Positions 1-8,908 of a stretch of DNA of 64,000 bases are shown here, one piece after another. Numbering within the stretch: position 1 is the first letter of the stretch; each line of letters opens with the position of its first letter. The stretch comes from Granulicella sp. S190 (GTDB lineage: Bacteria; Acidobacteriota; Terriglobia; Terriglobales; Acidobacteriaceae): assembly GCF_009766095.1 (NCBI RefSeq), contig NZ_LMUD01000014.1, positions 509,588-573,587 on the forward strand. Direction: 5' to 3'. The position numbers and the translations under genes are program-made. The notes under the pieces were generated by a model that saw nothing but the letters and a program-made list of their open reading frames with translations, searched no databases and was not told where the DNA came from.

Positions 1-8
1 AGGATAAG

Positions 9-269
9 TTGATCAGATTCGTAGAGTCCATTGAAGCCGATCTGTTTCCACCAGAGCCGAATGAGTCGCCCCTTCGTACCCAGTGGCGTCGATGCGCCTC
101 AATCACTCAGAGGCTCGCGCTCTATGATGCCGCCTTTGAGGATAATCGCCCTGTGGACCCCGAAGCCTTCTGGCGGCTGATCTGCGTCGCCGAAGAGCGA
201 GAAAGAAAGAGCCGCGAAGCACTGCAAGAAGAAGAGCGCAGCGCCAAGGCCCTCAGAGGTGAGCGGTAG
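9..269 (+). CDS. hypothetical protein (island/phage-like), possibly partial
   Basis: An 86-residue acidic and basic, probably helical soluble protein with no domain I recognise. The C-terminal third is rich in Glu, Arg and Lys (a run of EERERKSREALQEEERS type) and would form a charged helix or short coiled coil. The start chosen is a TTG at base 9 preceded by AGGATAAG, but the frame is open to the window edge, so the gene may begin further left. It is followed 67 bases later by a phage-type DUF5681-like gene on the same strand, so it probably belongs to the same mobile-element block. No function can be assigned. Confidence 0.55.
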   Translation: MIRFVESIEADLFPPEPNESPLRTQWRRCASITQRLALYDAAFEDNRPVDPEAFWRLICVAEERERKSREALQEEERSAKALRGER

Positions 270-336
270 GCGCGATTCGGAATTGCTGCATTCAGCGGCG
301 TAGACGCACCGTAATCAGCCACAAAGGAACGACTAT

Positions 337-831
337 ATGGCGAAGCAAAAGAAGGTCGCAGTCGCGGTCAAGATAGAGGCACCGTTACCCACGAAGAAAC
401 GAAGAGGCACGCCTCTTGCTAAGGAGGCTGGCGAGCGACTCGCAAAATGGGCATTCAAGAAAGGACAGAGCGGCAACCCATCGGGGCGTCCAAAAGACGA
501 GAACAGATTGTTTTCGAAGGCACTCCGAGCGAGGCTATCTCACCCAGCACCTCTCGAAGTTTGCGAGGCCGTTGGATTAGGGCGCAACACGACCTGGGCT
601 GAGATTCTTGCCCTGAGTACGATCAAGCGGGCCGTGAGAGGAGATTCAGCATGTCTCAACGCCATCATCGCGGTAACGGAACCGAACACCTCACGGCGAG
701 GTGAACTAGACCTGATGGACCTAGACGGAGAGCCTATTGGCGCAGCACCCGAGTTGCACGTCCACTTGGTAGCTCCGAGGATAGGGGGAGGGAGCGACAA
801 TTTGCCGACAATCGAAGCTCTGCCCCGCTAG
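337..831 (+). CDS. DUF5681-like phage/mobile-element protein
   Basis: A 164-residue basic protein carrying the motif FKKGQSGNPSGRPK at residues 40-53, the hallmark of the DUF5681 family. Members of that family are small proteins found in prophages and integrated elements, often near terminase genes; a role in packaging or DNA binding is inferred, not shown. The N-terminus is very Lys-rich. The ATG start at 337 follows an AAAGGAACG ribosome-binding sequence at good spacing. It sits in the same orientation as the small gene before it and the serine recombinase after it, which supports a mobile-element origin for this end of the window. Confidence 0.7.
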   Translation: MAKQKKVAVAVKIEAPLPTKKRRGTPLAKEAGERLAKWAFKKGQSGNPSGRPKDENRLFSKALRARLSHPAPLEVCEAVGLGRNTTWAEILALSTIKRAVRGDSACLNAIIAVTEPNTSRRGELDLMDLDGEPIGAAPELHVHLVAPRIGGGSDNLPTIEALPR

Positions 832-997
832 GAAGGTAGGTTAGCAAGGTAATTTGCAGCTTGATGGCAACGGTTCATAAGCTGATAATGTCCTTGAATT
901 ACGACAAGACAAAGACAGTTGGGTGGAACCCAGTTCATGAGAAAGCTTGTGGCTTCCCTGGCCCTTTGTAAGCAATACCCTTCAAGGAGGGTCTTCG

Positions 998-1759
998 ATG
1001 ACTTTTCGTTCGATGATTGTCGCCATTATCGGGATTGCGTTGACTGGGGCAAATGGTCTCGGCCAAAGTCAAAATGCATCGAGCTCGGACTCGGGGGCGA
1101 AGACGACAGCACTTCCTCCTCCAGCGAAGCAAGTTCCTGAAAAAATTGGGCTCGTCGCTTTCGAGCAAGGGGTCTTCGCAACTAACGAAGGTCAGCGTGC
1201 CGTTCAAGAAGTTCAAGCCAAGTACAAACGTAAGAAGGATCAACTCGCCGCTCTCTCTGAACAAATCGATTCGCTCAAAGCACAGTTGAATAGCGCATCC
1301 ACTACCCTATCCACAGAAGAGCGCGCTGCTCAGGTTAAAAATATCGAAGTCAAGGAGAGAGAACTGAACCACGAGTCTGCAGATGCTCAGAACGCCTACA
1401 ATGCAGATCTCCAAGCGGCTTACGGCGAGGTTGCAAAAAAGTTCTCCGCCACGCTGAAGGACTACGTTAGTAAGAATGGGTACACGCTGCTACTAGACGT
1501 TAGCGGACAGCAGAACGACATAATGTGGGCCAACCAAAGTGCTGATGTTACCGAGCAGGTAGTAGAAGCCTACAACGCTTCGTCGGGAGTTCCACCACCC
1601 TCACTATCACCTTCTGCACCTAGCACGGCACGCCCCCGAAGCAACGGTGACAGCTTTCAAATTCCCCAACCCGACGATGGCTCTGCGAATGCGAACCCCC
1701 CGGTGGTTGGTCGTCGCTCCCCTCCCAAGACGCCAAAGACTGACAAGCCGAATCAGTAA
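998..1759 (+). CDS. OmpH/Skp-family periplasmic protein
   Basis: A 253-residue exported protein. Residues 1-20 form a signal peptide (hydrophobic core IVAIIGIALTGANG), residues about 45-185 match the OmpH/Skp layout: a short beta segment (KIGLVAFEQGVFATNEGQ), a long charged coiled coil, then a second beta segment (NGYTLLLDVSG). A Pro/Ser-rich tail of about 60 residues follows. Skp proteins are trimeric periplasmic holdase chaperones for outer-membrane proteins. The start at 998 is preferred over an in-frame upstream ATG at 947 because AAGGAGG lies directly upstream (984-990) and the signal peptide begins there. Housekeeping skp is normally next to bamA or lpxD; here it is an isolated copy inside an island, which is odd. 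Confidence 0.75.
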   Translation: MTFRSMIVAIIGIALTGANGLGQSQNASSSDSGAKTTALPPPAKQVPEKIGLVAFEQGVFATNEGQRAVQEVQAKYKRKKDQLAALSEQIDSLKAQLNSASTTLSTEERAAQVKNIEVKERELNHESADAQNAYNADLQAAYGEVAKKFSATLKDYVSKNGYTLLLDVSGQQNDIMWANQSADVTEQVVEAYNASSGVPPPSLSPSAPSTARPRSNGDSFQIPQPDDGSANANPPVVGRRSPPKTPKTDKPNQ

Positions 1760-1785
1760 ATCAGCATGAGTTCGATCGAGGAACA

Positions 1786-2343
1786 ATGAAAAAATTGAAG
1801 GAGACCGAGCCAAGTTCAAATTTGGCGACTTTGAAACTCTGGATCGAAATCGTACAAGGGGTGGCGACAATTTTGGCAATCGCCGCTGGAGCTTACTGGT
1901 TTTTGTTGCAAAGATCTATCAAACCTCAAATTAAACTAGAACAAACAGTCACTCACAGACTTGTGGAAGGCGACCCTGGACTGACCTTGGTCACGGTTGA
2001 CGTCCGCGCAACGAACATTGGGAAGGTGAAGGTAGAACTCGAACCTGGGCGAATGGAACTAAGGCAAATAAATCCCAAAGCTGAAGCCGCCTCAACGCCC
2101 ACAAGCGCTTCCGTAGTTCCTGAGCCGCTGATAAAGCTAGAACTTAAGGCGATGACACTTGAACCGGGAGAAAGCGATCAAGCCCTGTTCAGAGCTGTGC
2201 AGGTTGTAAGCGAGATCAAGACGATCCAGGTCTTTTCGGTCTACCCGGTTTCTCGGGCAGGTAATAAGTACTGGAATTTGTTAAGCGTTGCTGACATCGC
2301 CGAGAAGAGCAATAAAACTGATTCGGCTGCCTCGACGCCTTGA
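1786..2343 (+). CDS. hypothetical single-pass membrane protein
   Basis: A 185-residue protein with one clear membrane segment at about residues 23-43 (IVQGVATILAIAAGAYWFLL) and a mostly beta-type extracytoplasmic part in which LTLVTVDVRATNIGKVKVEL looks like one strand pair of an immunoglobulin-like sandwich. A short N-terminal cytoplasmic stretch precedes the membrane anchor. I recognise no named family. It starts 26 bases after the OmpH-like gene ends, so the two are probably co-transcribed. The ATG follows GAGGAACA at a usable distance. The function is unknown; cargo of the island. Confidence 0.6.
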   Translation: MKKLKETEPSSNLATLKLWIEIVQGVATILAIAAGAYWFLLQRSIKPQIKLEQTVTHRLVEGDPGLTLVTVDVRATNIGKVKVELEPGRMELRQINPKAEAASTPTSASVVPEPLIKLELKAMTLEPGESDQALFRAVQVVSEIKTIQVFSVYPVSRAGNKYWNLLSVADIAEKSNKTDSAASTP

Positions 2344-2405
2344 ATCAAGGCACACAATGCGCCTAATTGAAACCTCCGTTACAATAGAGCGCAGGGGTAC
2401 TTAGA

Positions 2406-3062
2406 ATGACGAAAAAGAAGCAGTTTGTTGCCTACTACAGGGTCTCTACAGACCGTCAGGGTGAGTCTGGGCTGGGCCTAGAGGCGCAGAAGGCCGCTGT
2501 GGGTAGGTTCATAGGGTCTGGCAGCCTTCTAGCCGAATTTCAAGAAGTAGAGAGTGGCAAACGTCATGCCAACAGACCCCAGTTAGCAGCGGCCCTAGAA
2601 CACGCTCGTAAGCATGGCGCGGTCTTGGTCATCGCGAAACTAGACCGTCTCGCCCGTAACGTCGCCTTCGTTGCGAACCTGATGGAGAGTGGCGTCGAAT
2701 TTCAGGCTGTCGATATGCCTTACGCGAACAAGCTCACCATTCATATTCTCGCCGCTGTCGCAGAGCATGAGCGCGAGGCCATCTCCGAACGCACCAAGGC
2801 CGCACTCGAAGCAGCGAAGGCGCGTGGCACGAAGCTCGGCAATCCTCGCTGGAAGGCTTCCCTATCAAAGGCAAGGGCAGTTCGAAGCCAGAACAAGCCT
2901 CCGCATGAAGTGATCGAGACGATAAAGAAGAAGCGCGACGCTAGGCTGACCTGGAGGCGGATCGCTGCGGACCTAAATGGGATGGGCATCAAGTCGCTGC
3001 GTGGTGGACCGTGGCACGACACCACCGCGAAGAGGGCTGTCGATAGTTCAAGGGTAGCTTAA
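2406..3062 (+). CDS. serine recombinase (resolvase/invertase type)
   Basis: A 218-residue serine recombinase. The catalytic nucleophile is Ser14 in YYRVSTDRQ; further conserved positions are the LDRLARN block near residue 80 and the E-helix sequence EHEREAISERTKAALEAA around residues 122-139. The C-terminal 60 residues contain a helix-turn-helix (LTWRRIAADLNGMGIKS) of the kind seen in Hin/Tn3 resolvases. These enzymes cut and rejoin DNA through a covalent phosphoserine intermediate. All key residues are present, so it should be active. It is too short for a large serine integrase, and the attachment site at 8987-9034 looks like the product of a tyrosine integrase, so this enzyme is more likely a resolvase carried on the island than the enzyme that inserted it. 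Confidence 0.85.
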   Translation: MTKKKQFVAYYRVSTDRQGESGLGLEAQKAAVGRFIGSGSLLAEFQEVESGKRHANRPQLAAALEHARKHGAVLVIAKLDRLARNVAFVANLMESGVEFQAVDMPYANKLTIHILAAVAEHEREAISERTKAALEAAKARGTKLGNPRWKASLSKARAVRSQNKPPHEVIETIKKKRDARLTWRRIAADLNGMGIKSLRGGPWHDTTAKRAVDSSRVA

Positions 3063-3300
3063 AGAAACTTCTAGGCCGCAAAGTCGAACGGGAGTCCAAC
3101 GGAGCTAGTGGTACGATTATCCGACTCGAACACTTCTCCTCAGCGGAGCTTTATGAGATCTTCCTGCCTTTCCGTTCTCCTGTGCGAAAGCATTCCGCAC
3201 CGCGTTCTCTATCGCTCAAAGCAAAACATTAGTTCCGACGTGTGCGACGAGAGCACGTTGAGCGACCTTCGCGCATTATAGATATCTTCGAGGTGATACG

Positions 3301-6300
3301 GTGCCCCAAGAGCCAGCAGAACACGTGGCGCAAGCCGATGCGCAAAAGTTGTCTTCCCTGATGAAATTGAAGGTATTTCGGGACGAGCCACTGTTTGATA
3401 ACGATTCTTCATTCGATACAAAATCTGACGCGTTTTACCACGCGGCGTTCGCCGATACGTTTATTAACTCTCATCAACAACAATGATCCGCCACTTTCGA
3501 TCGGCCTTTTTGGTTCATGGGGAATCGGAAAGTCTACGATCGTCAACATTTTGTTTAGGAGAATCGATGGACGGTCAGATAACACTCTGAAGCCGATCTA
3601 TTTTAACGCCTGGAAGTATTCGGGAGATTCGTTTCGACGTCAATTTCTTCTCGAAGTAGCAAAGCAAATTTATGATCCCGGTGATGACAACATCACACGA
3701 CTTGAACAACTTAATTACACCGATGTTTTAAAGCAGACGCACGATAACACCGTCGCGGCTTTGACCCAGGTTCTTCGGGATGCACTGAAGGTAAAGTTTG
3801 CTTTTCGCTCAAGCGCAGTCGCAAGATTCCTAGTTGGCTGTCTGACACTCCTTTTGGCAGAGGGTTTGGCGGCATGGGCTAAGAATCCAATCGTCTCCTC
3901 TTTGCTGCTTGTAACGATTGGTCCAGCAGTATTCGTCTGGTTTTCCCAACTTAAATTCGAAGATGTTTTCTTTTTTCAGGAGGCCCCTCTACACGATCCA
4001 AAACTAATTTTCCCGGAACAGTTTGAACGAGAGTTTGGGAAGCTGATCGACAGTAAAGCGCTCAACGGGAAAAGGGCAGTGATAGTAATCGACGACCTCG
4101 ATCGCTGTGAACCCAAGGTCGTTCAGGACATACTAATCTCGACAAAAAACTTTATCGGCCAAAAGAATTGCTTTTTCATTGTTCCGTGCGACGACAAAAC
4201 TATTGTTCAGGTGTTTAGTGAGCCAAACCAGAAGCGTGGCTATCAAGACGAGTCGCTTCGGAAATATTTCAATATCAGTCTGAGGATACCTCCGATCAGA
4301 AATACAGATTTGGTGGATTTTGCGAATACAACCGCCAGAGAAAACAAGATCCCCGAAGAAGTGGTGCAGATCGCCGTAATAGCAAACTGTCGCGATGTTA
4401 GGAAAATGAAGCATTTTCTCAACAGTTTTGCGATGAAGTATCAAATTGCGAAGGCTCGCGAATCTGCAGGATTGATGCCTAAGATAGTTGACACGACCCT
4501 ACCCGAATTAGCGAAAGCCGTTCTCATTGAAGACTCCTATCCTGATCTTTTTGCAAGTATCGTTGAAACCCCTCGCATTTATAGCGTGCTAGAAAAAGCT
4601 GCACTTGAATCTTCAGTTGACTCCGTGGACGAGAAAGACGAACTGAAGGCGATGGGACTCGAAACGTGGGAATCCGACTATCCCGGTCTAAGACAGATCT
4701 TCGAACGTACCCGAGACATTAAGATGCTTCACGCCGACGTTTTCTTTTCACTGAAAAGTACAAATACAGAGATCAAAATACCGCGCGGATCGGAGCTTGG
4801 GACAGCCCTAATTGAGGGTCAGCCAGCGCTAATCGATGAGATAGCCGCTGGGATAGTTGACCCTACGGAGAGAGTAGCGACCGCCGATTTAGTAGTAGAT
4901 CAATTGAACCGCACTACCAGAAGGTTTCTGCAGCGCACGATAATGGGAACCCTCAGACTTTACTGTGTCGCGAAGGTCTTCTCGGCTTCCGATTCCAAAC
5001 GCGTAGCAAGCGCTGTCACGAACGCATTGCTGCATCGAGACACCATGGGAGTGCTTACTCAAGAGACGAACCAACTGCTAACGTGCGCACAGGAAGCGGG
5101 TCAGGATCAATTCACCAACATCATGAAAATGTACGAGACAGCGATCAAACTGCTTCAACTCCCTTCGCCCCCCGACTACTTTGTCGCGCTGGTAACGGCT
5201 ATTTATCGATTCCCTGAATATCGGATCCAGTTCGCTGATCTTTTTAACGATAAATTTGCATCGTGGAGTGGAACAAAAGAAGGACTAAACGCAATTGAGC
5301 AGCTGAGACTTGACCCCGATCTCGACACTCGCGTCACTATCCCGTCACAGAGCCTCCTTCAGAAAATACTTACTGGCACAGTTCCCGGACTTTTTGACGT
5401 GGATAACAACACGGTCAGACGGAGCATTCTGTTTGCTAATTGGAATCCCACGACCTACACTGAACCTTTCGTACAAACTCTAAATGAATATTTGAAGGAA
5501 ATCGTACCTGGTGCTGGGTTCAGCCCTGAACTCACTTTCGTAGTTGAGTCGATAGAGCTTAAACACGATTTGGCCGCAGCTGCAGGTGCTCCTCAAGTTT
5601 GGCTTGCTTTGCAACCCTTATATAAGAGTCTTTCTGACGAAGAGAGTAAGAGGCGTCTGTGTGATGTCGCCATCATTTTTGCGGCGATTTCACTAGAGCC
5701 AAGCGTTCGCATCTCATCGAAGGAATTTTTGTTGGGAGTTTGGCGAAGTCTGACAGATGTAGCGCCGTTACGGAAGAACCTAGAGTTTGTGATGGCCATC
5801 CAGTCACCGCGAACTTCTGAGGTACTGAAAGCCGCTGTAGAACAAGAGCTGACTTCTCTAAAAAACGAAATTCCAGCCCCGACGGAACACACGATGCAAC
5901 GCATTTCGCTTTGCCTCGATTATTCGGAGTATCTCCCGCCCGACTCGATAGACGAAGTCTTTCTCGACGCGATTAGTGTCAATGATGACGTGGCGTTAGA
6001 AAAATGGCTCGAATACACAGATCTATATATGGAGAGACTCAACGCTGATTTTCCGAATAATTTCCAACATCGGTGTCTTGAACTCATCAGATCAAACGCA
6101 GCACGCTCGTATCGGCAGGAAATTTTATTGAATGCTTTTGCGAAGATGCTGACGAAGTCATCCCCAGATAGAGAACGAGAATTCGTGCGCGAGTACTTCG
6201 AATTATTGCGGGGTTCAGACGTTTCCACTCGAGACCTAGCCGCAGCTGCCCTTCAACCACTTAAAGAGTCGCTCTCTGGCCCTCAAGAGCTGAAAAACCT

Positions 6301-6673
6301 GCTCGGGAGTCTTCTTGGAGATTGGAGAAAAGAGCTAAAAACAGAAGATTTATTGCGATATGGTCCCGTTTTTTATGCCATTGTCGCCCAGCCTGAGCTG
6401 TTGGGGGAATATCAGTGGCGAGACATAGCGGAACTCAGCACTCGCTTATTGTCACATAGCGACGCTGCACTTCAGAAGATGGGATTGACCCTCGCAGAGG
6501 CCATGCTTGTGGTTCCTTCGGCTGAACAAGAAGCCTTATTGCACGCTCTGATAAGTATCGAAGCATCGCCAACGCCATTGGCAGAAAGAGCTAAGAGACG
6601 AGTTGACGTGCTAGCGGCGGGTGAGCTAACAGGTGCCGCTAGAGAACTGCTGGAAAACAGACAACAGGCTTAA
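3301..6673 (+). CDS. KAP-family P-loop NTPase, interrupted by a one-base frameshift
   Basis: A large KAP NTPase of about 1,120 residues. Bases 3301-3456 in one frame encode its expected N-terminus (FRDEPLFDNDSSFDTKSDAF then YHAAFAD); from 3458 the next frame continues with RLLTLINNNDPPLSIGLFG and the Walker A GSWGIGKST. Skipping base 3457 rejoins the family consensus exactly, so I read one gene with a single inserted base. Two hydrophobic segments sit between Walker A and Walker B, as is usual in KAP proteins, and Walker B is VIVIDDLDRC. About 700 C-terminal residues are helical and match nothing I know. The GTG at 3301 has GAGGTG just upstream; the alternative TTG at 3395 has no ribosome-binding site. 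Family members occur in phage-defence loci (QatA), but no qatBCD follows. It may be a pseudogene or a recoded gene. Confidence 0.8.
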
Positions 6674-6694
6674 CCGTCTGAAGGAAGAACTCCA

Positions 6695-6865
6695 GTGCAC
6701 GATAAAGGCCCTACGCTAATTACCAAAGAGTTTCGCCTTAAAGATTTGTCGAGCAAGAATAACTTCGAGCATGGCATCCGCAACGGGGGTGGTGGCGTCA
6801 TCTTAGAACTCAGCGATTTTCAATACGACAAGTTGGTCGGCAAAGACTATGGGCGACGTGGGTAA
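6695..6865 (+). CDS. possible small protein after the KAP gene
   Basis: A 56-residue frame starting at a GTG that follows AAGGAAG by a normal spacing, 21 bases after the KAP NTPase stop. It ends at a TAA at 6863-6865, about 40 bases before the next gene starts. Its middle reads NGGGGVILELSDFQYDKLVG, which resembles the C-terminal end of some polymorphic toxin domains, but the match is only by eye. The tight spacing suggests co-transcription with the NTPase. It could be a toxin remnant, a small partner protein, or chance; I hold it as a weak call. Confidence 0.35.
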   Translation: MHDKGPTLITKEFRLKDLSSKNNFEHGIRNGGGGVILELSDFQYDKLVGKDYGRRG

Positions 6866-6905
6866 CACCTTTCGCGAGGACCGATCAACGTCTATAGTTC
6901 CACCA

Positions 6906-7307
6906 ATGGCGAAACTCAAATACCTCGCGTGCATCATCATGGTCAGTGCCGCCCTCTACAGACCCGCAATGGTACAGGCTGCGCAAATAACACTAGGAAA
7001 CTTATACGAATTCTGCACGTCCACCGACGAGGCTGCTAAGAATGCGTGCACTTTTTATATTCTTGGCGTGTTCGAGGGAGCACAGATCGGCGGCGCTACG
7101 GTTCAAGGTAAAACTGGCAGCTTTGAAGAGGCAAAGGACAAGAGGTTCTGCGTGCCACCCGGTCTCAAAAGCTCGGCGATGGAGTTGACCGTCAAAATGA
7201 AGATGGGCTCAGACCTTGCCGTGTTTCCCCAGGATCGCGATATGCCTGCTGTCTCTTTTATAACGGCAGTAATTGCGCAGCAATTTCCCTGTCACAAGCC
7301 AAAATGA
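6906..7307 (+). CDS. Rap1a/Tai-type exported immunity-like protein
   Basis: A 133-residue secreted protein. A signal peptide of about 22 residues (LKYLACIIMVSAALYRPAMV then QAA) is followed by the Rap1a/Tai pattern: GNLYEFCTS, CTFYILGVFEG, RFCVPPG and a terminal FPC. The four spaced cysteines fit two disulfides. Family members sit in the periplasm and neutralise type VI secretion amidase effectors, although many genomes carry orphan copies of unknown partner. The start at 6906 is chosen because it places the signal peptide at the N-terminus; an in-frame ATG at 6849 would add 19 hydrophilic residues. No amidase or T6SS gene is visible in the window, so it is an orphan here. Confidence 0.75.
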   Translation: MAKLKYLACIIMVSAALYRPAMVQAAQITLGNLYEFCTSTDEAAKNACTFYILGVFEGAQIGGATVQGKTGSFEEAKDKRFCVPPGLKSSAMELTVKMKMGSDLAVFPQDRDMPAVSFITAVIAQQFPCHKPK

Positions 7308-7308
7308 C

Positions 7309-7884
7309 TCAATGCTTTTTGTCGCGATCTAGTAGCGTCCGAAGCACCCTTTCTTCTACTGCGATGTATCGAATTGTGGAGTGGACCAATAGCTCTGAGA
7401 TGTCATAGCAATTCTTGCCCGCCTGAGCGAGGTCTTGAAAATCCTGCATGCCATGATTGGAACGGACGCTTCGATCTTCTCGCATAGCAACGAGCATCAC
7501 CTGAGCGGACGCCTTCTGCGCATTTAGGCTCATGTCGTCGAGAATAGTTATCAGGCTAACCAGCGCAACAGCGGTCGAGCCATTCTTTTTGATCGTAGCA
7601 ATCACTTCAGACGCTTGATCGGATAAAGTCACGGCGGATTGATCGAAACCGACCGTTGCCGCTTTATCGAGTGACGCTTTGGCGTTCGCGAAAGTACGCC
7701 GATACGTTTCGACGTACTCGCTAGCCTTGTTGACCAACTCACCAATCTCCGCCTCTGACGGCATGCTCGACACTTCTGAGACGGCGACAGCCTGATTACG
7801 CGGTTCCGCCTTTGGTGAGGCGGTTTGAGCATAAAGGACGGCAGGCAATAGAAGGGCTAGAACAGCAAGAGTGCGCTTGAGCAT
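7309..7884 (-). CDS. hypothetical exported helical protein
   Basis: A 191-residue protein with a clean signal peptide (MLKRTLAVLALLLPAVLYAQ) and a mature part that is almost entirely alpha-helical, with many Ala, Lys and Glu residues. A single Cys lies near residue 155. I recognise no family. The ATG start is preceded by GGTAAGATCGG. The gene converges on the Rap1a-like gene with one base between stop codons, and diverges from the DUF5677-type gene at 7956, so the 71-base gap between them must hold both promoters. It lies within the island. Confidence 0.6.
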   Translation of the reverse strand: MLKRTLAVLALLLPAVLYAQTASPKAEPRNQAVAVSEVSSMPSEAEIGELVNKASEYVETYRRTFANAKASLDKAATVGFDQSAVTLSDQASEVIATIKKNGSTAVALVSLITILDDMSLNAQKASAQVMLVAMREDRSVRSNHGMQDFQDLAQAGKNCYDISELLVHSTIRYIAVEERVLRTLLDRDKKH

Positions 7885-7955
7885 GCGCCGATCTTACCTT
7901 CTTTGGACGCTGTGGGTTAACAGAGTTCTTATAGTGGATAATCTAGCTAAATATC

Positions 7956-8855
7956 ATGTCTCTCATAACAAACAAAACGTACCAAATCACAATGCACGAC
8001 AGCGTGGAGCTAGGGCGAGCCCTGCAACGCCTTCTATGGTCTAGACCGATAAAAACCGGTTCCTTCGGATTTGAATTCGCAGTCTCATATGTCCTCTTTC
8101 TACGCGCCGAGAGAAGTTTAGCCTCCATACGTACTCTGGTTCGTTCCGGTCTCGGGGATGACGCTATGGCTCTCGTCAGGGTGATGGTTGAGAAGATTAT
8201 CACCGCAGAATACATATTGTTGGTCGGTTGGGAAGCAGCATCGGACTATATCCAGTACCTCCCCTTCAGCGAATGGAGGAACTACGAAGACCTCCGCTTG
8301 AGAAATCCCAAATTGTGCCACCCATATACGCCAGATCAGCTTAAGCAGCTACAATCCGCGCACGATACAGCCAAAACAAAGATCTTGCCCAATGGCACAT
8401 CTAAGCCGCGCTATGGTCGAGGTAACGATTGGACCGAAATAAGCCTTTCCAAGCGTGCGAAGAAAGTTGACCAATTACTAAAGGAAAGGCATTTCACAGG
8501 TTCGACTGAGACATTGTTCGACGCTACCTACAAAAAGAGTGCAGCGTACCTTCATGGATCGTTTGCATCAATTGGACGGAGTATAGAAACGCGGGAAAAC
8601 GAAGATCAGCCTCCGTCCGACGCGGAATTACAAAAGATAGAAGTAGGGCTCCGTATCCGAGAGAAAGCTCCCCAAATCGGTCTTGATGCCCTTAAAGCAG
8701 CGAATCTTGCGGCGTTTCAGGTGCTCGCTTTCCTATCCCAGGTTCTAGAGGATAAAAAGTCACGTGATTGGGCCTCTTCCTACGCACGTAAGAAAATGAA
8801 GCGGTCTAAAACAAAAACTGAGACAAAGCCCGAGCAAAAGGCAAAAACACTGTAG
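7956..8855 (+). CDS. DUF5677-type protein
   Basis: A 299-residue soluble helical protein. The N-terminal half has the DUF5677 arrangement of long amphipathic helices with a conserved SLASIRTLVRSGLGDDAMAL then VRVMVEKII block (about residues 50-80), where an Arg/Glu pair recurs in the family. A YLHGSF segment near residue 195 corresponds to the family's Tyr/His/Gly position. The last 30 residues are a Lys-rich tail. Proteins of this family are often found in islands and abortive-infection contexts, and I suspect a relation to HEPN domains, but no reaction is established. It is the last gene before the attachment site. It has weak Shine-Dalgarno sequence, and the ATG at 7956 could be replaced by the one at 7992. 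Confidence 0.65.
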   Translation: MSLITNKTYQITMHDSVELGRALQRLLWSRPIKTGSFGFEFAVSYVLFLRAERSLASIRTLVRSGLGDDAMALVRVMVEKIITAEYILLVGWEAASDYIQYLPFSEWRNYEDLRLRNPKLCHPYTPDQLKQLQSAHDTAKTKILPNGTSKPRYGRGNDWTEISLSKRAKKVDQLLKERHFTGSTETLFDATYKKSAAYLHGSFASIGRSIETRENEDQPPSDAELQKIEVGLRIREKAPQIGLDALKAANLAAFQVLAFLSQVLEDKKSRDWASSYARKKMKRSKTKTETKPEQKAKTL

Positions 8856-8890
8856 TGAGAAATGTAGTGATGTAGTGAAATTTGTAGTGG
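8851..8890 (+). repeat. four direct repeats TGTAGTGR (candidate integrase arm sites)
   Basis: TGTAGTGA occurs at 8851, 8863 and 8871, and TGTAGTGG at 8883, i.e. spacings of 12, 8 and 12 bases in the same orientation. The first copy overlaps the stop codon of the DUF5677-type gene. They lie about 100 bases inside the island relative to the tRNA-derived core. Tyrosine integrases bind short direct repeats of this kind in the arms of their attachment sites; assigning that role here is inference from position and spacing. Confidence 0.55.
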
Positions 8891-8908
8891 GTCGAGTGAC
8901 TTTCAATC

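Noticed and set aside
2406..3062. Serine recombinase as the integrase of the island
   Set aside because: It is too short for a large serine integrase, and serine integrases rarely use the tRNA 3'-end duplication seen at 8987-9034.
3395..3457. TTG at 3395 as the real start of the KAP NTPase
   Set aside because: No ribosome-binding site, and the first 20 residues do not match KAP N-termini, whereas the other frame does up to the shift at 3457.
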